A DNA stretch of 27,741 bases, from contig JAHHQS010000037.1 in NCBI GenBank assembly GCA_020026285.1, forward strand, positions 1 through 27,741, in the 5' to 3' direction. The position numbers and the translations under genes were made by a program. Source of the stretch: Parabacteroides sp. Lineage in GTDB: Bacteria > Bacteroidota > Bacteroidia > Bacteroidales > Tannerellaceae. Within the stretch, counting starts at the first letter, position 1. Each line of letters opens with the position of its first letter. The notes beneath the pieces are model-generated. The model searched no databases. It had not been told where the DNA came from and saw only the letters and a list, made by a program, of their open reading frames with translations. Of the stretch, positions 16,704-26,498 are shown piece after piece.

Positions 16704-17489
16704 TTAAAATGCGTTTTTACCTAAAACTTCATCTATAAAATCAAATGAAGATAATATTTCTGGTCCCTCAGCACGGATTGCTATACAATGTTCAAAATGT
16801 GCAGAACATTTACGATCTTTAGTTCTCACTGTCCAACCGTCACGTTCAAAGACCACATTCTTACTTCCTAGATTGATCATCGGTTCAATACAGATACACA
16901 TACCTGACTTAAGTAGAGGTCCACAACCACGACGTCCATAATTAGGAACCTGTGGTGATTCATGCATCTGACGACCAATTCCATGACCAACCAATTCGCG
17001 AACTACAGAGTAATTATGAGATTCACAATATGTCTGTACTGCATATCCTATATCTCCAACTCGTTTTCCTTCTGTCGCTGCCTGAATACCTAAATAAAGA
17101 GATTCTTTAGTAGTTTTCAGTAATTCCTTGACTTTAGGATCAACTTCTCCTACACAGAAGGTATATGCTGAATCTCCAACATAACCATTCAATATAGTAC
17201 CACAATCTACGGAGATGATATCACCTTCCTTCAGGATAGAAGTAGAAGAAGGTATGCCATGAACAACGTTCTCATTAACAGAAGCACAAATTGAATTAGG
17301 AAAACCACCATAACCTAAAAAGGCAGGAACAGCTCCATGATCACGAATAAATTCTTCTGCTATCTGATCCAGTTTAAGAGTAGATACTCCTGGTTCGATG
17401 TACTTGGCCACCTCACCCAGTGTCATACCAACAAGTTGATTAGCATTTCGCATCAACTCTATTTCTTCATCTGTCTTTAAATAGATCAT
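16704..17489 (-). CDS. map: Methionine aminopeptidase, type I
   Basis: This 261-residue cytosolic metalloprotease removes the initiator methionine. The pita-bread fold residues are all present: H78 (VVHGIP), D95 and D106 ([15 protein letters not shown]), H169 (GHGIG), E202 (CIEPM) and E233 (HFEH). It lacks an N-terminal zinc-finger extension, so it is the short type Ia form. It follows secY by 5 bases. No adenylate kinase gene lies between secY and map, unlike in many Firmicutes and actinobacteria. Confidence 0.97.
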   Translation of the reverse strand: MIYLKTDEEIELMRNANQLVGMTLGEVAKYIEPGVSTLKLDQIAEEFIRDHGAVPAFLGYGGFPNSICASVNENVVHGIPSSTSILKEGDIISVDCGTILNGYVGDSAYTFCVGEVDPKVKELLKTTKESLYLGIQAATEGKRVGDIGYAVQTYCESHNYSVVRELVGHGIGRQMHESPQVPNYGRRGCGPLLKSGMCICIEPMINLGSKNVVFERDGWTVRTKDRKCSAHFEHCIAIRAEGPEILSSFDFIDEVLGKNAF

Positions 17490-17494
17490 GAATA

Positions 17495-18832
17495 TTAATA
17501 AGCATTAACGCCTGAACGGCCTTTAATTCTTCCAGACTTCAATAAACCGTCATAATGACGCATCAACAAATGACTTTCAACTTGCTGTAATGTATCTAAC
17601 ACTACACCAACCAAAATCAATAGAGAAGTACCACCAAAGAATTGTGAAAACGCCATACTAACACCAGCTAGACGAGCAAATGCAGGCATGATTGCTACAA
17701 TTGCCAAAAAGATAGCTCCAGGCAGTGTTATACGATCCATGATAGCATCTAAATAATCTTTGGTATGTTTACCTGGCTTAACCCCCGGTATGAAACCGTT
17801 GTTTCGCTTCAAATCATCTGACATCTGAGTCGGATTAATAGTAATAGCTGTATAGAAATAGGTAAACAGAATAATTAGAACGGCAAATACAAAATTATAC
17901 CAGAATCCTGTATTATCCATGAATGCAGCCCAGAAACTTGAACTTTCACCGGTATTAGAAAAACCAACAATAGAAATTGGAATAAACATAATAGCCTGTG
18001 CAAAGATGATCGGCATAACGTTTGCAGCATTTACTTTCAAAGGTATATACTGACGTGCACCACCATATTGTTTATTACCAACAATTCTCTTAGCATATTG
18101 CACTGGAACTTTACGAGTTCCCTGAACTAATAAAATAGCTCCTGCAATAACGAACAATAAGAACAACATTTCAAATAAGAACATAACAAGTCCACCAGTC
18201 TTTTCACTTGTTCTAGAAATAAATTCCTGGAACAAAGAATGTGGCAGACGAGCAATGATACCTACCAAGATGATAAAGGAAATACCATTTCCAACACCTT
18301 TATCTGTTATTCTTTCACCCAACCACAAGATAAACATACTACCTGCGGCAAGGATAATAGTAGAAGATATCGTAAACCAGATACCTGCTGGCAAAGATGC
18401 GCCAACTGCGCGCAGCTGAACACTTAAGTTTACCAAATAAGTTGGTCCCTGGAACAAAAGAATCGCTACAGTTAAATAACGAGTCCATTGATTAATTTTA
18501 CGATGTCCACTTTCCCCCTCTCTCTGTAACTTCTGGAATGAAGGTACAACTATAGCCATCAACTGCATTACAATAGAAGCAGAGATATAAGGCATGATTC
18601 CTAATGCAAATATAGAAGCATTAGAAAAGGCACCACCAGAAAACATATCCAATAATGCCAATAATCCACCTTGTGTCTGAGCCTGTAAAGCAGTCAAAGC
18701 TTTAGGATCAATACCTGGGAGAACCACAAATGTACCGAATCGATAAATTACGACCAATAAAAGTGTGGTGAGGATCCGATGTCTCAGATCCTCAATCTTC
18801 CAAATATTTTTTATAGTTTCGACAGCTCGCAT
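17495..18832 (-). CDS. secY: Preprotein translocase subunit SecY
   Basis: The 445-residue channel subunit of the Sec translocon has ten predicted membrane helices. Visible marks include the plug region near GGLLALLDMFSGGAFSNASI, LGIMPYISASI, the helix-5 region ITDKGVGNGIS, and the cytosolic loop NPTQMSDDLKRNNGFIPGVKPG that meets SecA or the ribosome. It starts 3 bases after rplO and keeps the usual spc-operon position. Confidence 0.98.
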   Translation of the reverse strand: MRAVETIKNIWKIEDLRHRILTTLLLVVIYRFGTFVVLPGIDPKALTALQAQTQGGLLALLDMFSGGAFSNASIFALGIMPYISASIVMQLMAIVVPSFQKLQREGESGHRKINQWTRYLTVAILLFQGPTYLVNLSVQLRAVGASLPAGIWFTISSTIILAAGSMFILWLGERITDKGVGNGISFIILVGIIARLPHSLFQEFISRTSEKTGGLVMFLFEMLFLLFVIAGAILLVQGTRKVPVQYAKRIVGNKQYGGARQYIPLKVNAANVMPIIFAQAIMFIPISIVGFSNTGESSSFWAAFMDNTGFWYNFVFAVLIILFTYFYTAITINPTQMSDDLKRNNGFIPGVKPGKHTKDYLDAIMDRITLPGAIFLAIVAIMPAFARLAGVSMAFSQFFGGTSLLILVGVVLDTLQQVESHLLMRHYDGLLKSGRIKGRSGVNAY

Positions 18833-18835
18833 AAA

Positions 18836-19282
18836 TTAGAGTTTAACTACAGTTCCACCTACAGCTTGGATTGCAGCTTCTGCAGATTTAGAGAATGCAT
18901 GTGCACTAACTTCTAATTTTGCAGTTAGACTACCGTTTCCAAGAATTTTCACTAACTGAGCAGAAGAAATAAAACCTGCATTGATCAATTCTTCAACACC
19001 AATCTTAGTAAGATTCTGAGCTTCAGCCAATGTCTGAAGAGTTGAGATATTGATAGCTTTATATTCTACACGATTAATATTCTTGAAACCAAATTTAGGC
19101 AAACGTCTCTGAATAGGCATCTGTCCACCTTCGAAACCAATCTTATTTTTATAACCAGATCTAGACTTTGCTCCTTTGTGACCTCTTGTTGAAGTACCAC
19201 CTAAACCAGAACCTGGACCACGTCCAATTCTCTTTCTAGCTTTAACGGAACCTGCTGCCGGTTTTAAATTTGATAAATCCAT
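18836..19282 (-). CDS. rplO: 50S ribosomal protein L15 (uL15)
   Basis: The 148-residue L15 has the long glycine- and arginine-rich N-terminal extension of the family (GRGPGSGLGGTSTRGHKG, then GFEGGQMPIQRRLPKFGF) that threads into 23S rRNA, followed by the globular C-terminal domain. The length is normal. It sits 26 bases after rpmD and 3 bases before secY. Confidence 0.98.
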   Translation of the reverse strand: MDLSNLKPAAGSVKARKRIGRGPGSGLGGTSTRGHKGAKSRSGYKNKIGFEGGQMPIQRRLPKFGFKNINRVEYKAINISTLQTLAEAQNLTKIGVEELINAGFISSAQLVKILGNGSLTAKLEVSAHAFSKSAEAAIQAVGGTVVKL

Positions 19283-19308
19283 CTCGTAATTTTTTTTACA
19301 AACAATTA

Positions 19309-19485
19309 TTACTTTTCAACTGTAACCAAGTGTTTAACCTTTTCAACCATTCCTAAGATACAAGGATTGGCTTCGTGTTCAACAACATGATTTAATTTTC
19401 TCAAACCCAGCGCATCCAAAGTTCTTTTTTGGTCTTTAGGGCAATTAATTCTACTTTTAACTTGCTTAATTTTAATTGTTGCCAT
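19309..19485 (-). CDS. rpmD: 50S ribosomal protein L30 (uL30)
   Basis: This 58-residue gene starts at the ATG at 19485 and ends at the TAA at 19311-19309. The product begins MATIKIKQVKSRINCPKDQK, followed by RTLDALGLRKLNHVV, the family core. Size and place between rpsE and rplO are standard. It is preceded by a strong AGGAGG seven bases before the start codon, uncommon in this genome. Confidence 0.96.
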   Translation of the reverse strand: MATIKIKQVKSRINCPKDQKRTLDALGLRKLNHVVEHEANPCILGMVEKVKHLVTVEK

Positions 19486-19492
19486 TATTAAT

Positions 19493-19498
19493 CCTCCT
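19493..19498 (-). promoter_or_regulatory. Strong Shine-Dalgarno motif of rpmD
   Basis: AGGAGG on the minus strand lies with seven bases between it and the ATG at 19485. Most genes in this cluster have only A/T-rich sequence here. Confidence 0.8.
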
Positions 19499-19502
19499 AA
19501 AA

Positions 19503-20021
19503 TTAACCTCTAAATACTTTTTCAACAGAAACACCTCTATTTTGAGCTACATCAAACGGGCTTCTTAATTCAGCTAAAGCAGCAATTGTTGCTTTTACCA
19601 AGTTATGTGCATTTGATGAACCTTTAGATTTGGCCAATACGTCAGTAATACCAACGCTTTCCAATACAGCACGCATTGCACCACCAGCTTCTACACCAGT
19701 ACCTTGAGATGCAGGTCTGATCAAAACCTTGGCACCACCAAATTTAGCATATTGTTCATGAGGGATTGTACCTTTATGAACAGGGACACGGATCAAATTT
19801 TTCTTAGCAGCTTCTACACCTTTGGCAATAGCTGTAGTTACTTCACCTGCTTTACCTAAGCCCCAGCCAACAATACCATCTTCATTACCTACTACTACAA
19901 TAGCAGCAAAAGTAAAAGTACGTCCACCTTTTGTTACCTTAGTTACGCGGTTGATAGCAACCAATCTATCCTTCAACTCTAAGTCGTTGGTTGATTTAAC
20001 TCTGTTATTAACTCCTGCCAT
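19503..20021 (-). CDS. rpsE: 30S ribosomal protein S5 (uS5)
   Basis: The 172-residue S5 helps decoding accuracy and mRNA unwinding at the 30S entry. The N-terminal dsRNA-binding-like domain holds [20 protein letters not shown] and [16 protein letters not shown]. The C-terminal domain has the conserved [19 protein letters not shown] segment. The length is normal. It follows rplR by 5 bases and precedes rpmD by 17. Confidence 0.98.
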   Translation of the reverse strand: MAGVNNRVKSTNDLELKDRLVAINRVTKVTKGGRTFTFAAIVVVGNEDGIVGWGLGKAGEVTTAIAKGVEAAKKNLIRVPVHKGTIPHEQYAKFGGAKVLIRPASQGTGVEAGGAMRAVLESVGITDVLAKSKGSSNAHNLVKATIAALAELRSPFDVAQNRGVSVEKVFRG

Positions 20022-20026
20022 TTCGT

Positions 20027-20371
20027 TTAAAATTTAAGGCCGCCGTTACGTGCAGCATCTGCTAATTCTTTAATTCTCCCGTGATACAGGTAACCGTTAC
20101 GATCGAAAACTACGCTCTGAACGCCAGCTTCCTGTGCAGATTTTGCAATCAGTTCACCAACCTTAGCAGCAATTTCTTTCTTCGGAGCTTTATCTTCCAT
20201 CTTCAAAGATGAAGCAGAAGCTAAAGTTTTTCCTGTAGTATCATCAATAACCTGTGCATAGATCTGTTTGTTACTTCTAAACACAGTCAGGCGAGGACGT
20301 TCAGTTGTACCTGAAATTTTACCTCTTACACCTGCTTTTATCTTTAATCTTCTTTCTACCTTCGTTGTCAT
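20027..20371 (-). CDS. rplR: 50S ribosomal protein L18 (uL18)
   Basis: The 114-residue L18 brings 5S rRNA into the large subunit together with L5. The basic N-terminus is followed by [20 protein letters not shown] and [22 protein letters not shown], the family's conserved end. The length is normal and the context (rplF, rplR, rpsE) is standard. Confidence 0.98.
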   Translation of the reverse strand: MTTKVERRLKIKAGVRGKISGTTERPRLTVFRSNKQIYAQVIDDTTGKTLASASSLKMEDKAPKKEIAAKVGELIAKSAQEAGVQSVVFDRNGYLYHGRIKELADAARNGGLKF

Positions 20372-20392
20372 GATAATTTCAGTTTACGTAGA

Positions 20393-20944
20393 TTACTTAC
20401 CTGCTGATTTACCAGACTTTCTGCGAATTTCTTCACCCACGAACTTAATACCTTTACCTTTATAAGGTTCTGGCATACGGAATGAACGAATCTTAGCACA
20501 AATCTGACCTAATAATTGTTTGTCAGCAGTTTCAAGGATGATCAGAGGATTCTTGTTTCTCTCTGATTTTGTTTCAATTTTAACTTCCTTAGGCAACAAC
20601 ATATAGATATTGTGTGTATAACCTAAAGATAAGTCTAACAATTGACCTGAATTTGTTACACGGTAACCAACACCAACTAGTTCCAATTCTTGTTTGTAAC
20701 CTTCAGATACACCAACAACCATGTTGTTGATCAAAGCGCGGTACAAACCGTGCAAAGCACGATGATTTTTTTCGTCAGTTGGACGAGTTAAATGAATAAC
20801 TCCGTCTTCTAATGTAACATTAATATCAGGATTAACAGCCTGTACAAGTTCTCCCTTTGGACCTTTCACTGTTACAACATTATCCTTGATAGTAACAGTT
20901 ACACCTGCCGGTACATGAATCGGTAATTTTCCTATTCTTGACAT
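20393..20944 (-). CDS. rplF: 50S ribosomal protein L6 (uL6)
   Basis: The 183-residue L6 lies near the GTPase-associated centre and the sarcin-ricin loop. It consists of two similar domains. It begins MSRIGKLPIHVPAGV and ends with the conserved MPEPYKGKGIKFVGEEIRRK block plus a basic tail. It has a strong AGGAGG motif upstream (20953-20958), one of only four in the cluster. Confidence 0.98.
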   Translation of the reverse strand: MSRIGKLPIHVPAGVTVTIKDNVVTVKGPKGELVQAVNPDINVTLEDGVIHLTRPTDEKNHRALHGLYRALINNMVVGVSEGYKQELELVGVGYRVTNSGQLLDLSLGYTHNIYMLLPKEVKIETKSERNKNPLIILETADKQLLGQICAKIRSFRMPEPYKGKGIKFVGEEIRRKSGKSAGK

Positions 20945-20952
20945 TCTTAACT

Positions 20953-20958
20953 CCTCCT
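20953..20958 (-). promoter_or_regulatory. Strong Shine-Dalgarno motif of rplF
   Basis: AGGAGG, extendable to AGGAGGAG (20958-20951), lies eight bases upstream of the rplF ATG at 20944, in the 16-base gap after rpsH. Confidence 0.8.
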
Positions 20959-20960
20959 AA

Positions 20961-21356
20961 TTAATAGACATAACATAAAACTTCACCACCGATTTTCAGC
21001 TCGCGAGCTTCTTTATCAGTCATCACACCCTTAGAAGTAGAAAGAACAGCAATACCCAATCCGTTTAAAACACGCGGCATATCTTTGTAACCTGTGTACT
21101 TACGCAAACCAGGAGTAGAAACTCTTTGAAGTTTCTTGATTGCATTTACTTTGTTTACTAGGTCATACTTCAAAGCAATTTTAATAGTGCCTTGAGGACC
21201 ATCTTCTACAAACTTAAAGTTAAGAATGTAGCCCTTGTCGAAAAGGATCTTAGTGATCTCTTTTTTTAAATTTGACGCTGGCACTTCAACTACTCTGTGC
21301 TTAGCTTTGATTGCATTACGCAATCTTGTCAAATAATCTGCAATAGGATCTGTCAT
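20961..21356 (-). CDS. rpsH: 30S ribosomal protein S8 (uS8)
   Basis: The 131-residue S8 is a primary 16S rRNA binder. The N-terminus MTDPIADYLTRLRNA and the C-terminal RNA-binding block (NGLGIAVLSTSKGVMTDKEA, then GGEVLCYVY) are diagnostic. S8 regulates the spc operon in E. coli. Here a hairpin (21372-21394) lies in the gap just upstream of this gene. Confidence 0.98.
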   Translation of the reverse strand: MTDPIADYLTRLRNAIKAKHRVVEVPASNLKKEITKILFDKGYILNFKFVEDGPQGTIKIALKYDLVNKVNAIKKLQRVSTPGLRKYTGYKDMPRVLNGLGIAVLSTSKGVMTDKEARELKIGGEVLCYVY

Positions 21357-21371
21357 ATAATGATAAATTAA

Positions 21372-21394
21372 ATTGATCCGGACATCCGGACAAT
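21372..21394 (-). other. Short hairpin in the rpsN-rpsH gap
   Basis: ATTG-A-TCCGG (21372-21381) pairs with CCGGA-CAAT (21386-21394), nine base pairs with one bulged A and the loop ACAT. It lies 15 bases before the rpsH start codon in a 57-base gap. It has no T-run and so is not a terminator. It could be a protein-binding or processing site. Confidence 0.45.
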
Positions 21395-21413
21395 ATTTAA
21401 ACTAAAAAAACTC

Positions 21414-21683
21414 TTACCAACTTGCTTTCTTTACACCAGGGATTAAACCTTGTGAAGCCATTTCACGTAATTGGATACGAGAAATACCGAATTGGCGGAT
21501 ATATCCTTTCGGACGACCTGTAATTTTACAACGATTGTGTAAACGTACAGGAGAAGCATTCTTCGGTAGCAACTGTAAAGCTTCATAATTGCCTTCAGCT
21601 TTAAGCTGAGCACGTTTAGCAGCGAATTTTGCTACTAACTTAGCTCTTTTTACCTCGCGGGCTTTCATTGATTCCTTTGCCAT
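21414..21683 (-). CDS. rpsN: 30S ribosomal protein S14 (uS14), zinc-free long form
   Basis: The 89-residue S14 of the 30S head is the long form. It has no CxxC pairs; the only cysteine is in [19 protein letters not shown], so it does not bind zinc. The C-terminal [22 protein letters not shown] is the conserved end. It lies between rplE (6 bases) and rpsH (57 bases). Confidence 0.98.
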   Translation of the reverse strand: MAKESMKAREVKRAKLVAKFAAKRAQLKAEGNYEALQLLPKNASPVRLHNRCKITGRPKGYIRQFGISRIQLREMASQGLIPGVKKASW

Positions 21684-21689
21684 AACTAC

Positions 21690-22247
21690 TTAGTCTTTTT
21701 TTGCATTTTTAAAAGGCAATCCAAATTCTCTTAATAGAGCATAACCTTCTTCGTCTGTTTTCGCAGAGGTTACAAAGGTAATATTCATTCCTAATATTTT
21801 GGTAATATTATCGATATTTATTTCAGGAAAAATGATTTGTTCCTGAATTCCGAGTGTATAATTACCACGACCGTCCAATTTACTTTCAATTCCCTTGAAG
21901 TCACGTATACGAGGAAGAGCGATACGAACTAATCTTTCCAAGAATTCGTACATCTGCTCACGGCGCAATGTTACCATAACACCGATAGGCATTTTTTTAC
22001 GAAGCTTGAAGTTAGAAACGTCTTTCTTAGAAACTGTAGCGACAGCTTTCTGACCTGTGATAGCAGTCAATTCACTGATAGCGATATCAATGATTTTCTT
22101 GTCAGCTGTTGCCATACCCAATCCCTGATTGATAACGATTTTCTTCAATACAGGAACCTGCATTACTGATTTGTAACCAAATTCCTTAGTTAAAGCAGGA
22201 ACAATTCTGTCCTGATATTCTTTCTTAAGACTGGCAGTATTGCTCAT
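21690..22247 (-). CDS. rplE: 50S ribosomal protein L5 (uL5)
   Basis: The 185-residue L5 binds 5S rRNA and contacts S13 and P-site tRNA. Markers are [45 protein letters not shown] and [15 protein letters not shown]. The start codon overlaps the rplX stop by one base (TAATG), suggesting translational coupling. A GGGGAGGAG motif sits inside the last codons of rplX. Confidence 0.98.
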   Translation of the reverse strand: MSNTASLKKEYQDRIVPALTKEFGYKSVMQVPVLKKIVINQGLGMATADKKIIDIAISELTAITGQKAVATVSKKDVSNFKLRKKMPIGVMVTLRREQMYEFLERLVRIALPRIRDFKGIESKLDGRGNYTLGIQEQIIFPEINIDNITKILGMNITFVTSAKTDEEGYALLREFGLPFKNAKKD

Positions 22248-22567
22248 TACTTAATCTCCTCCCCTGATTTTTTTGAATAACGCACTAAAGCACCTTCTTC
22301 ATTCGCTTTACGACCAATGCGTGTAGGCTTACCTGATTTAGGATCAACCACGTTCAAATTTGAAACATGAATAGGAGCTTCTTTCTTTTCGATTCCTCCC
22401 TGAGGATTTTTTGCATTAGGCTTGGTATGCTTAGATACCATATTAATACCTTCGACAATTGCACGGTTTTCTTTTACCAATACCTGCAAAACACGTCCTG
22501 TTTTACCTTTGTCATCTCCAGTATTAACAAAAACGATATCGCCTTTTTTGATATGTAATTTGCTCAT
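22247..22567 (-). CDS. rplX: 50S ribosomal protein L24 (uL24)
   Basis: The 106-residue L24 is an assembly initiator near the tunnel exit. The N-terminal KOW motif is [22 protein letters not shown], shown here in shorter form as [20 protein letters not shown]-like [10 protein letters not shown] and [14 protein letters not shown] follow. The final codons double as the ribosome-binding region of rplE, whose ATG overlaps its stop. Confidence 0.97.
   Translation of the reverse strand: MSKLHIKKGDIVFVNTGDDKGKTGRVLQVLVKENRAIVEGINMVSKHTKPNAKNPQGGIEKKEAPIHVSNLNVVDPKSGKPTRIGRKANEEGALVRYSKKSGEEIK
22256..22264 (-). promoter_or_regulatory. Shine-Dalgarno motif of rplE inside rplX
   Basis: GGGGAGGAG on the minus strand lies about ten bases (from its GGAGG core) upstream of the rplE ATG. 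It encodes the Gly-Glu-Glu near the end of L24, so codon choice may partly explain it. Confidence 0.65.
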
Positions 22568-22587
22568 TACTCTTAATTTTTCAACTA

Positions 22588-22953
22588 TTAAAGTACTTCA
22601 GGTGCAAGTGAAACAATTTTCATGTTAGTTGCACGAAGTTCTCTGGCAACCGGACCAAAGATACGGCTACCGCGAATATCTCCAGCAGCATTCAACAATA
22701 CACATGCATTGTCGTCAAAGCGGATATAAGAACCGTCAGCACGACGAATTTCCTTTTTAGTACGAACGATAACAGCTTTTGAAATAGCTCCCTTCTTAAT
22801 ATCACTAGATGGGATTACGCTCTTGATCGCTACTACAATTACATCACCAACAGAGGCATAACGCTTTCTTGTTCCGCCCAAAACGCGGATACACATAGCT
22901 TCTCTTGCGCCACTGTTATCAGCTACTACTAATCTTGATTCTTGTTGTATCAT
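22588..22953 (-). CDS. rplN: 50S ribosomal protein L14 (uL14)
   Basis: The 121-residue L14 makes intersubunit bridges with 16S rRNA and contacts L19. It begins [20 protein letters not shown] and carries GDVIVVAIK, the [17 protein letters not shown] loop and the end FGPVARELR. The length matches the family. It is followed by rplX after 20 bases and starts one base after rpsQ. Confidence 0.98.
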   Translation of the reverse strand: MIQQESRLVVADNSGAREAMCIRVLGGTRKRYASVGDVIVVAIKSVIPSSDIKKGAISKAVIVRTKKEIRRADGSYIRFDDNACVLLNAAGDIRGSRIFGPVARELRATNMKIVSLAPEVL

Positions 22954-22954
22954 G

Positions 22955-23221
22955 TTACTTAGCCCTTTCGATTATTTGAACTAATCTCCATCTTTTTGTT
23001 TTGCTCAATGGACGAGTTTCCATAATTCTTACAGTATCGCCAACATTGCATTCATTCTTTTCATCGTGAGCATGATATTTTTTCGTTTTACTAACGAACT
23101 TACCATAAATGGGATGTTTTTCCTTCCATTTAATAGCAACAGTGATGGTTTTTTCCATCTTGTTGCTAGTAACCACGCCCGTTCTTTCTTTTCTTAAATT
23201 TCTAGTTTCCATCAGGCTCAA
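22955..23221 (-). CDS. rpsQ: 30S ribosomal protein S17 (uS17)
   Basis: The 88-residue OB-fold S17 binds 16S rRNA early in assembly. [20 protein letters not shown] and the motif [20 protein letters not shown] are diagnostic. It starts directly after the rpmC stop codon with no gap. Confidence 0.98.
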   Translation of the reverse strand: MSLMETRNLRKERTGVVTSNKMEKTITVAIKWKEKHPIYGKFVSKTKKYHAHDEKNECNVGDTVRIMETRPLSKTKRWRLVQIIERAK

Positions 23222-23419
23222 TTATTTGTTGTTAAGTTCTCTTTGGCGCAATTCTGTTTTCATGCGCGCAATCATCCTGCGGTGTTGTTTAATTTGAGCA
23301 GGATTTTCACTTGGAGTAATGCTATGGTTGATCTTTTTCTGATCATAAGCTGCGACTTCAGCATTAACGCGTTCTTTCAACTCCTCAGTGCTTAATTCTC
23401 TAATTTCTGCAATCTTCAT
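23222..23419 (-). CDS. rpmC: 50S ribosomal protein L29 (uL29)
   Basis: This 65-residue, two-helix protein sits at the tunnel exit beside L23 and helps dock SRP and trigger factor. It begins MKIAEIRELSTEELKERV, and the second helix ends RRMIARMKTELRQREL. It follows rplP by 6 bases and abuts rpsQ. Confidence 0.97.
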   Translation of the reverse strand: MKIAEIRELSTEELKERVNAEVAAYDQKKINHSITPSENPAQIKQHRRMIARMKTELRQRELNNK

Positions 23420-23425
23420 AACAAA

Positions 23426-23860
23426 TTACGCATTTTGATTTTGCATATCATAATCACGTCTCACAACAAACTTAGTAGTAATAGGAAGTTTCTGAGCACC
23501 TAGGCGCAAAGCTTCTTTTGCTACTTCGAAAGGAACACCTTCAATTTCGAAAATCATACGACCAGGTGTAACAGGAGCAACGAAACCTTCTGGATTACCT
23601 TTACCTTTACCCATACGTACATCAGCAGGCTTCTTTGTGATTGGCTTATCCGGGAAGATACGAACCCAAACCTGACCCTGACGCTGCATATAACGAGTTA
23701 CAGCGATACGAGCAGCTTCGATCTGACGACCGGTAATCCATTTTGTATCTAATGATTTTATACCAAAAGAACCGAATGTCAACTGAGTACCACGATGAGC
23801 ATTACCTTTAGTGGTACCGTTCTGAACTCTTCTGAACTTGGTTTTCTTTGGTTGTAACAT
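23426..23860 (-). CDS. rplP: 50S ribosomal protein L16 (uL16)
   Basis: The 144-residue L16 lies near the A site and peptidyl-transferase centre. It starts [15 protein letters not shown] and includes [40 protein letters not shown] and [16 protein letters not shown], all typical. It follows rpsC by 19 bases. Confidence 0.98.
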   Translation of the reverse strand: MLQPKKTKFRRVQNGTTKGNAHRGTQLTFGSFGIKSLDTKWITGRQIEAARIAVTRYMQRQGQVWVRIFPDKPITKKPADVRMGKGKGNPEGFVAPVTPGRMIFEIEGVPFEVAKEALRLGAQKLPITTKFVVRRDYDMQNQNA

Positions 23861-23879
23861 TTCTTCTAAATTCTAATGT

Positions 23880-24611
23880 TTAACGATTAGCTCTCTTTCT
23901 CTTGAAGTTTCTATCTCTATTGCCACCATTGTCATTACGACGTCCAGATTCTTTAGTTGTAGTGAATGAAGGAGCTAAATCTTTCTTACCATAAATTTCA
24001 CCACGACAGATCCAAACCTTAACACCTAACAAACCAACTTTTGTTAATGCTTCAGCTAAAGCATAATCAATATCAGCTCTGAAAGTGTGCAATGGAGTTC
24101 TACCTTCTTTATACATTTCAGAACGAGCCATTTCAGCACCATTCAAACGACCAGAAATCTGGATCTTGATACCTTCTGCACCCATTCTCATTGTTGAAGC
24201 AATAGCCATTTTAACTGCTCTACGGTAAGCGATCTTGCCTTCCAACTGACGAGCGATGTTATTTGCTACGATAACTGCATCCAACTCAGGTCTTTTTACT
24301 TCGAAGATATTGATTTGTACTTCCTTGTCAGTGATTTTCTTCAACTCTTCTTTCAACTTATCAACATCCTTACCACCTTTACCGATGATAATACCTGGAC
24401 GTGAAGTACAAACAGTAATTGTTATTAACTTCAAAGTACGTTCAATAACAATACGAGATACACTAGCTTTTGCAAGACGGGCATTCAAATATTTACGGAT
24501 CTTGCTATCTTCTAATAAAGTATCTCCGTAATTTCTGCCGCCATACCAATTGGAATCCCAACCACGGATGATTCCTAAACGATTACTAACCGGATTAACT
24601 TTTTGTCCCAT
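23880..24611 (-). CDS. rpsC: 30S ribosomal protein S3 (uS3)
   Basis: The 243-residue S3 lines the mRNA entry channel and aids helicase activity. It begins [14 protein letters not shown]. The KH domain carries [12 protein letters not shown] (GKGG at 77-80). The C-terminal domain has the conserved [19 protein letters not shown]. The tail (about 220-243) is rich in Arg, Asn and Asp and probably flexible. Confidence 0.98.
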   Translation of the reverse strand: MGQKVNPVSNRLGIIRGWDSNWYGGRNYGDTLLEDSKIRKYLNARLAKASVSRIVIERTLKLITITVCTSRPGIIIGKGGKDVDKLKEELKKITDKEVQINIFEVKRPELDAVIVANNIARQLEGKIAYRRAVKMAIASTMRMGAEGIKIQISGRLNGAEMARSEMYKEGRTPLHTFRADIDYALAEALTKVGLLGVKVWICRGEIYGKKDLAPSFTTTKESGRRNDNGGNRDRNFKRKRANR

Positions 24612-24618
24612 CTACAAA

Positions 24619-25029
24619 TTAATTTTGAGTATCTTTATTACTAAGTGTATCTACAAATAGAGTTACATGGTTCGAACGTTTGCGAATTCTGTAACCTCTA
24701 CCTTGAGGAGCCGGACGCATTCTCTTTAAAGTTGTAGCGCAATCTACACTAATCAAAGAAATATACAATTCACCGGCTTCTGCTTTACGTTCATTTTTCT
24801 GCTCCCAATTGGCAATTGCTGAACGAAGCAATTTTTCTACTCTTGCTGCAGCTTCCTTGTTAGAAAACTTCAAAACACCAAGCGCACGGAATACTTCCAT
24901 ACCACGTACCATGTCTGCTACCAAACGCATTTTGCGAGGAGATGTTGGTACGTTACGCAATTTTGCGAAATACATGGTCTTTTGGGCTTCTTTTCTTGCT
25001 TCAGCTGATATTCTTTTTCTAGCACCCAT
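24619..25029 (-). CDS. rplV: 50S ribosomal protein L22 (uL22)
   Basis: The 136-residue L22 extends a hairpin into the exit tunnel. The core starts at about residue 22 ([22 protein letters not shown]). The hairpin and end include [23 protein letters not shown]. An extra basic N-terminal stretch of about 20 residues makes it longer than the 110 residues of E. coli. It follows rpsS by 44 bases. Confidence 0.97.
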   Translation of the reverse strand: MGARKRISAEARKEAQKTMYFAKLRNVPTSPRKMRLVADMVRGMEVFRALGVLKFSNKEAAARVEKLLRSAIANWEQKNERKAEAGELYISLISVDCATTLKRMRPAPQGRGYRIRKRSNHVTLFVDTLSNKDTQN

Positions 25030-25073
25030 TTTACGATTCTTTTTTTCAGTTTTTTAGGTTCCTGTGTTACCGA

Positions 25074-25343
25074 TTATTTTTTCTTGTTACCGGCATGTCC
25101 ACGGAATGTACGTGTAGGTGAAAATTCACCTAACTTATGACCTACCATATTTTCGGTTACAAAAACAGGAATAAATTTATTTCCATTGTGAACTGCAATA
25201 GTATGGCCTACAAAATCAGGCGAAATCATTGAAGCTCTTGCCCATGTCTTAACGACACTTTTTTTGCCTGACTCATTCATAGCCAGAACTTTCTTTTCAA
25301 GCTTTATGTTAATATACGGGCCTTTTTTTAATGAACGACTCAT
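25074..25343 (-). CDS. rpsS: 30S ribosomal protein S19 (uS19)
   Basis: The 89-residue S19 of the 30S head forms a complex with S13. It begins [11 protein letters not shown] and includes [40 protein letters not shown] and a short basic tail. Length and order (rplB, rpsS, rplV) are standard. Confidence 0.98.
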   Translation of the reverse strand: MSRSLKKGPYINIKLEKKVLAMNESGKKSVVKTWARASMISPDFVGHTIAVHNGNKFIPVFVTENMVGHKLGEFSPTRTFRGHAGNKKK

Positions 25344-25363
25344 AGTTTACTTAATTAATCAGA

Positions 25364-26188
25364 TTATTTCTTTCTTCTTTCAATAATATATTTTGAAGAA
25401 TGCTTCTTCGGAGCTCTTGTCTTCAAGCCCTTAGCATATAAGCCATTTCTTGATCTTGGATGACCTCCTGAAGCACGTCCTTCACCACCACCCATTGGGT
25501 GATCAACTGGGTTCATTACAACACCACGGTTGTGTGGACGACGACCTAACCATCTAGAACGACCGGCTTTACCTGATTTTTCAAGACCATGGTCTGAGTT
25601 ACCTACTGCACCGATTGTAGCTTTACAAGCGGCAAGAATCTTTCTTGTTTCACCAGAAGGCATCTTAATGATTGCATAAGCACCTTCTTTAGAAGTCAGC
25701 TGAGCGAAAGCACCTGCAGAGCGAACTAACTTAGCACCCTGTCCAGGACGAAGCTCAATGTTATGAATAATAGTACCGACAGGTATATTTGCCATTGGCA
25801 AAGTATTACCTACTTCAGGAGCTGCATCAGTTCCTGATACCACTGTCTGGCCAACTTCCAAGCCATTAGGAGCGATGATATAGCTCTTTGCTCCGTCAGC
25901 ATAATACAACAATGCAATTCTTGATGTACGGTTTGGATCGTACTCGATGGATTTTACTGTTGCAGGAATGCCATCTTTGTTTCTCTTGAAATCAATAATT
26001 CTGTACTTTTGTTTGTGACCGCCACCGATATAACGCATTGTCATTTTACCAGTGTTGTTACGACCACCTGAACAGTTCTTACCTACTACAAGAGACTTCT
26101 CTGGTGTACTTGCAGTGATTTTATCAAATGCACCAATAACTTTGTGTCTCTGCCCCGGTGTTGTGGGCTTCAATTTACGTATTCCCAT
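25364..26188 (-). CDS. rplB: 50S ribosomal protein L2 (uL2)
   Basis: The 274-residue L2 is needed for subunit joining and peptidyl-transferase activity. The RNA-binding domain includes [19 protein letters not shown] and the SH3-like region follows. The C-terminal [17 protein letters not shown] holds H230, matching the E. coli histidine (H229) near the catalytic centre. The length is normal. It follows rplW by 8 bases. Confidence 0.98.
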   Translation of the reverse strand: MGIRKLKPTTPGQRHKVIGAFDKITASTPEKSLVVGKNCSGGRNNTGKMTMRYIGGGHKQKYRIIDFKRNKDGIPATVKSIEYDPNRTSRIALLYYADGAKSYIIAPNGLEVGQTVVSGTDAAPEVGNTLPMANIPVGTIIHNIELRPGQGAKLVRSAGAFAQLTSKEGAYAIIKMPSGETRKILAACKATIGAVGNSDHGLEKSGKAGRSRWLGRRPHNRGVVMNPVDHPMGGGEGRASGGHPRSRNGLYAKGLKTRAPKKHSSKYIIERRKK

Positions 26189-26196
26189 TTCTTTTA

Positions 26197-26490
26197 TTAG
26201 ATATTACTAAAGAAATCTATTGTTTCTCCTTCTTTCAATGTTACGATTGCCTTCTTAAAAGCAGCTTGCTTACCGTTGATAATACCTGATTTAGTATAAC
26301 GAGTTTTCTGCTTTCCTGAGTAGTTGATGGTATTTACATCAACTACTGTTACATTATACAAGTCCTCTACAGCTTTCTTGATTTGAAGCTTGTTAGCACT
26401 TGGAGAAACACGAAAACCATAACGATTAGCGAACTTGTCAGTAATAGCTGTTTGCTTTTCTGTTACAATAGGTTTAATGATAATTCCCAT
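26197..26490 (-). CDS. rplW: 50S ribosomal protein L23 (uL23)
   Basis: The 97-residue L23 is the trigger-factor and SRP docking site at the tunnel exit. It begins [13 protein letters not shown] and has the conserved [21 protein letters not shown]. An AAGGAG motif overlapping the rplD stop codon lies eight bases upstream of the start, a proper Shine-Dalgarno placement. Confidence 0.97.
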   Translation of the reverse strand: MGIIIKPIVTEKQTAITDKFANRYGFRVSPSANKLQIKKAVEDLYNVTVVDVNTINYSGKQKTRYTKSGIINGKQAAFKKAIVTLKEGETIDFFSNI

Positions 26491-26498
26491 TTTTTATT

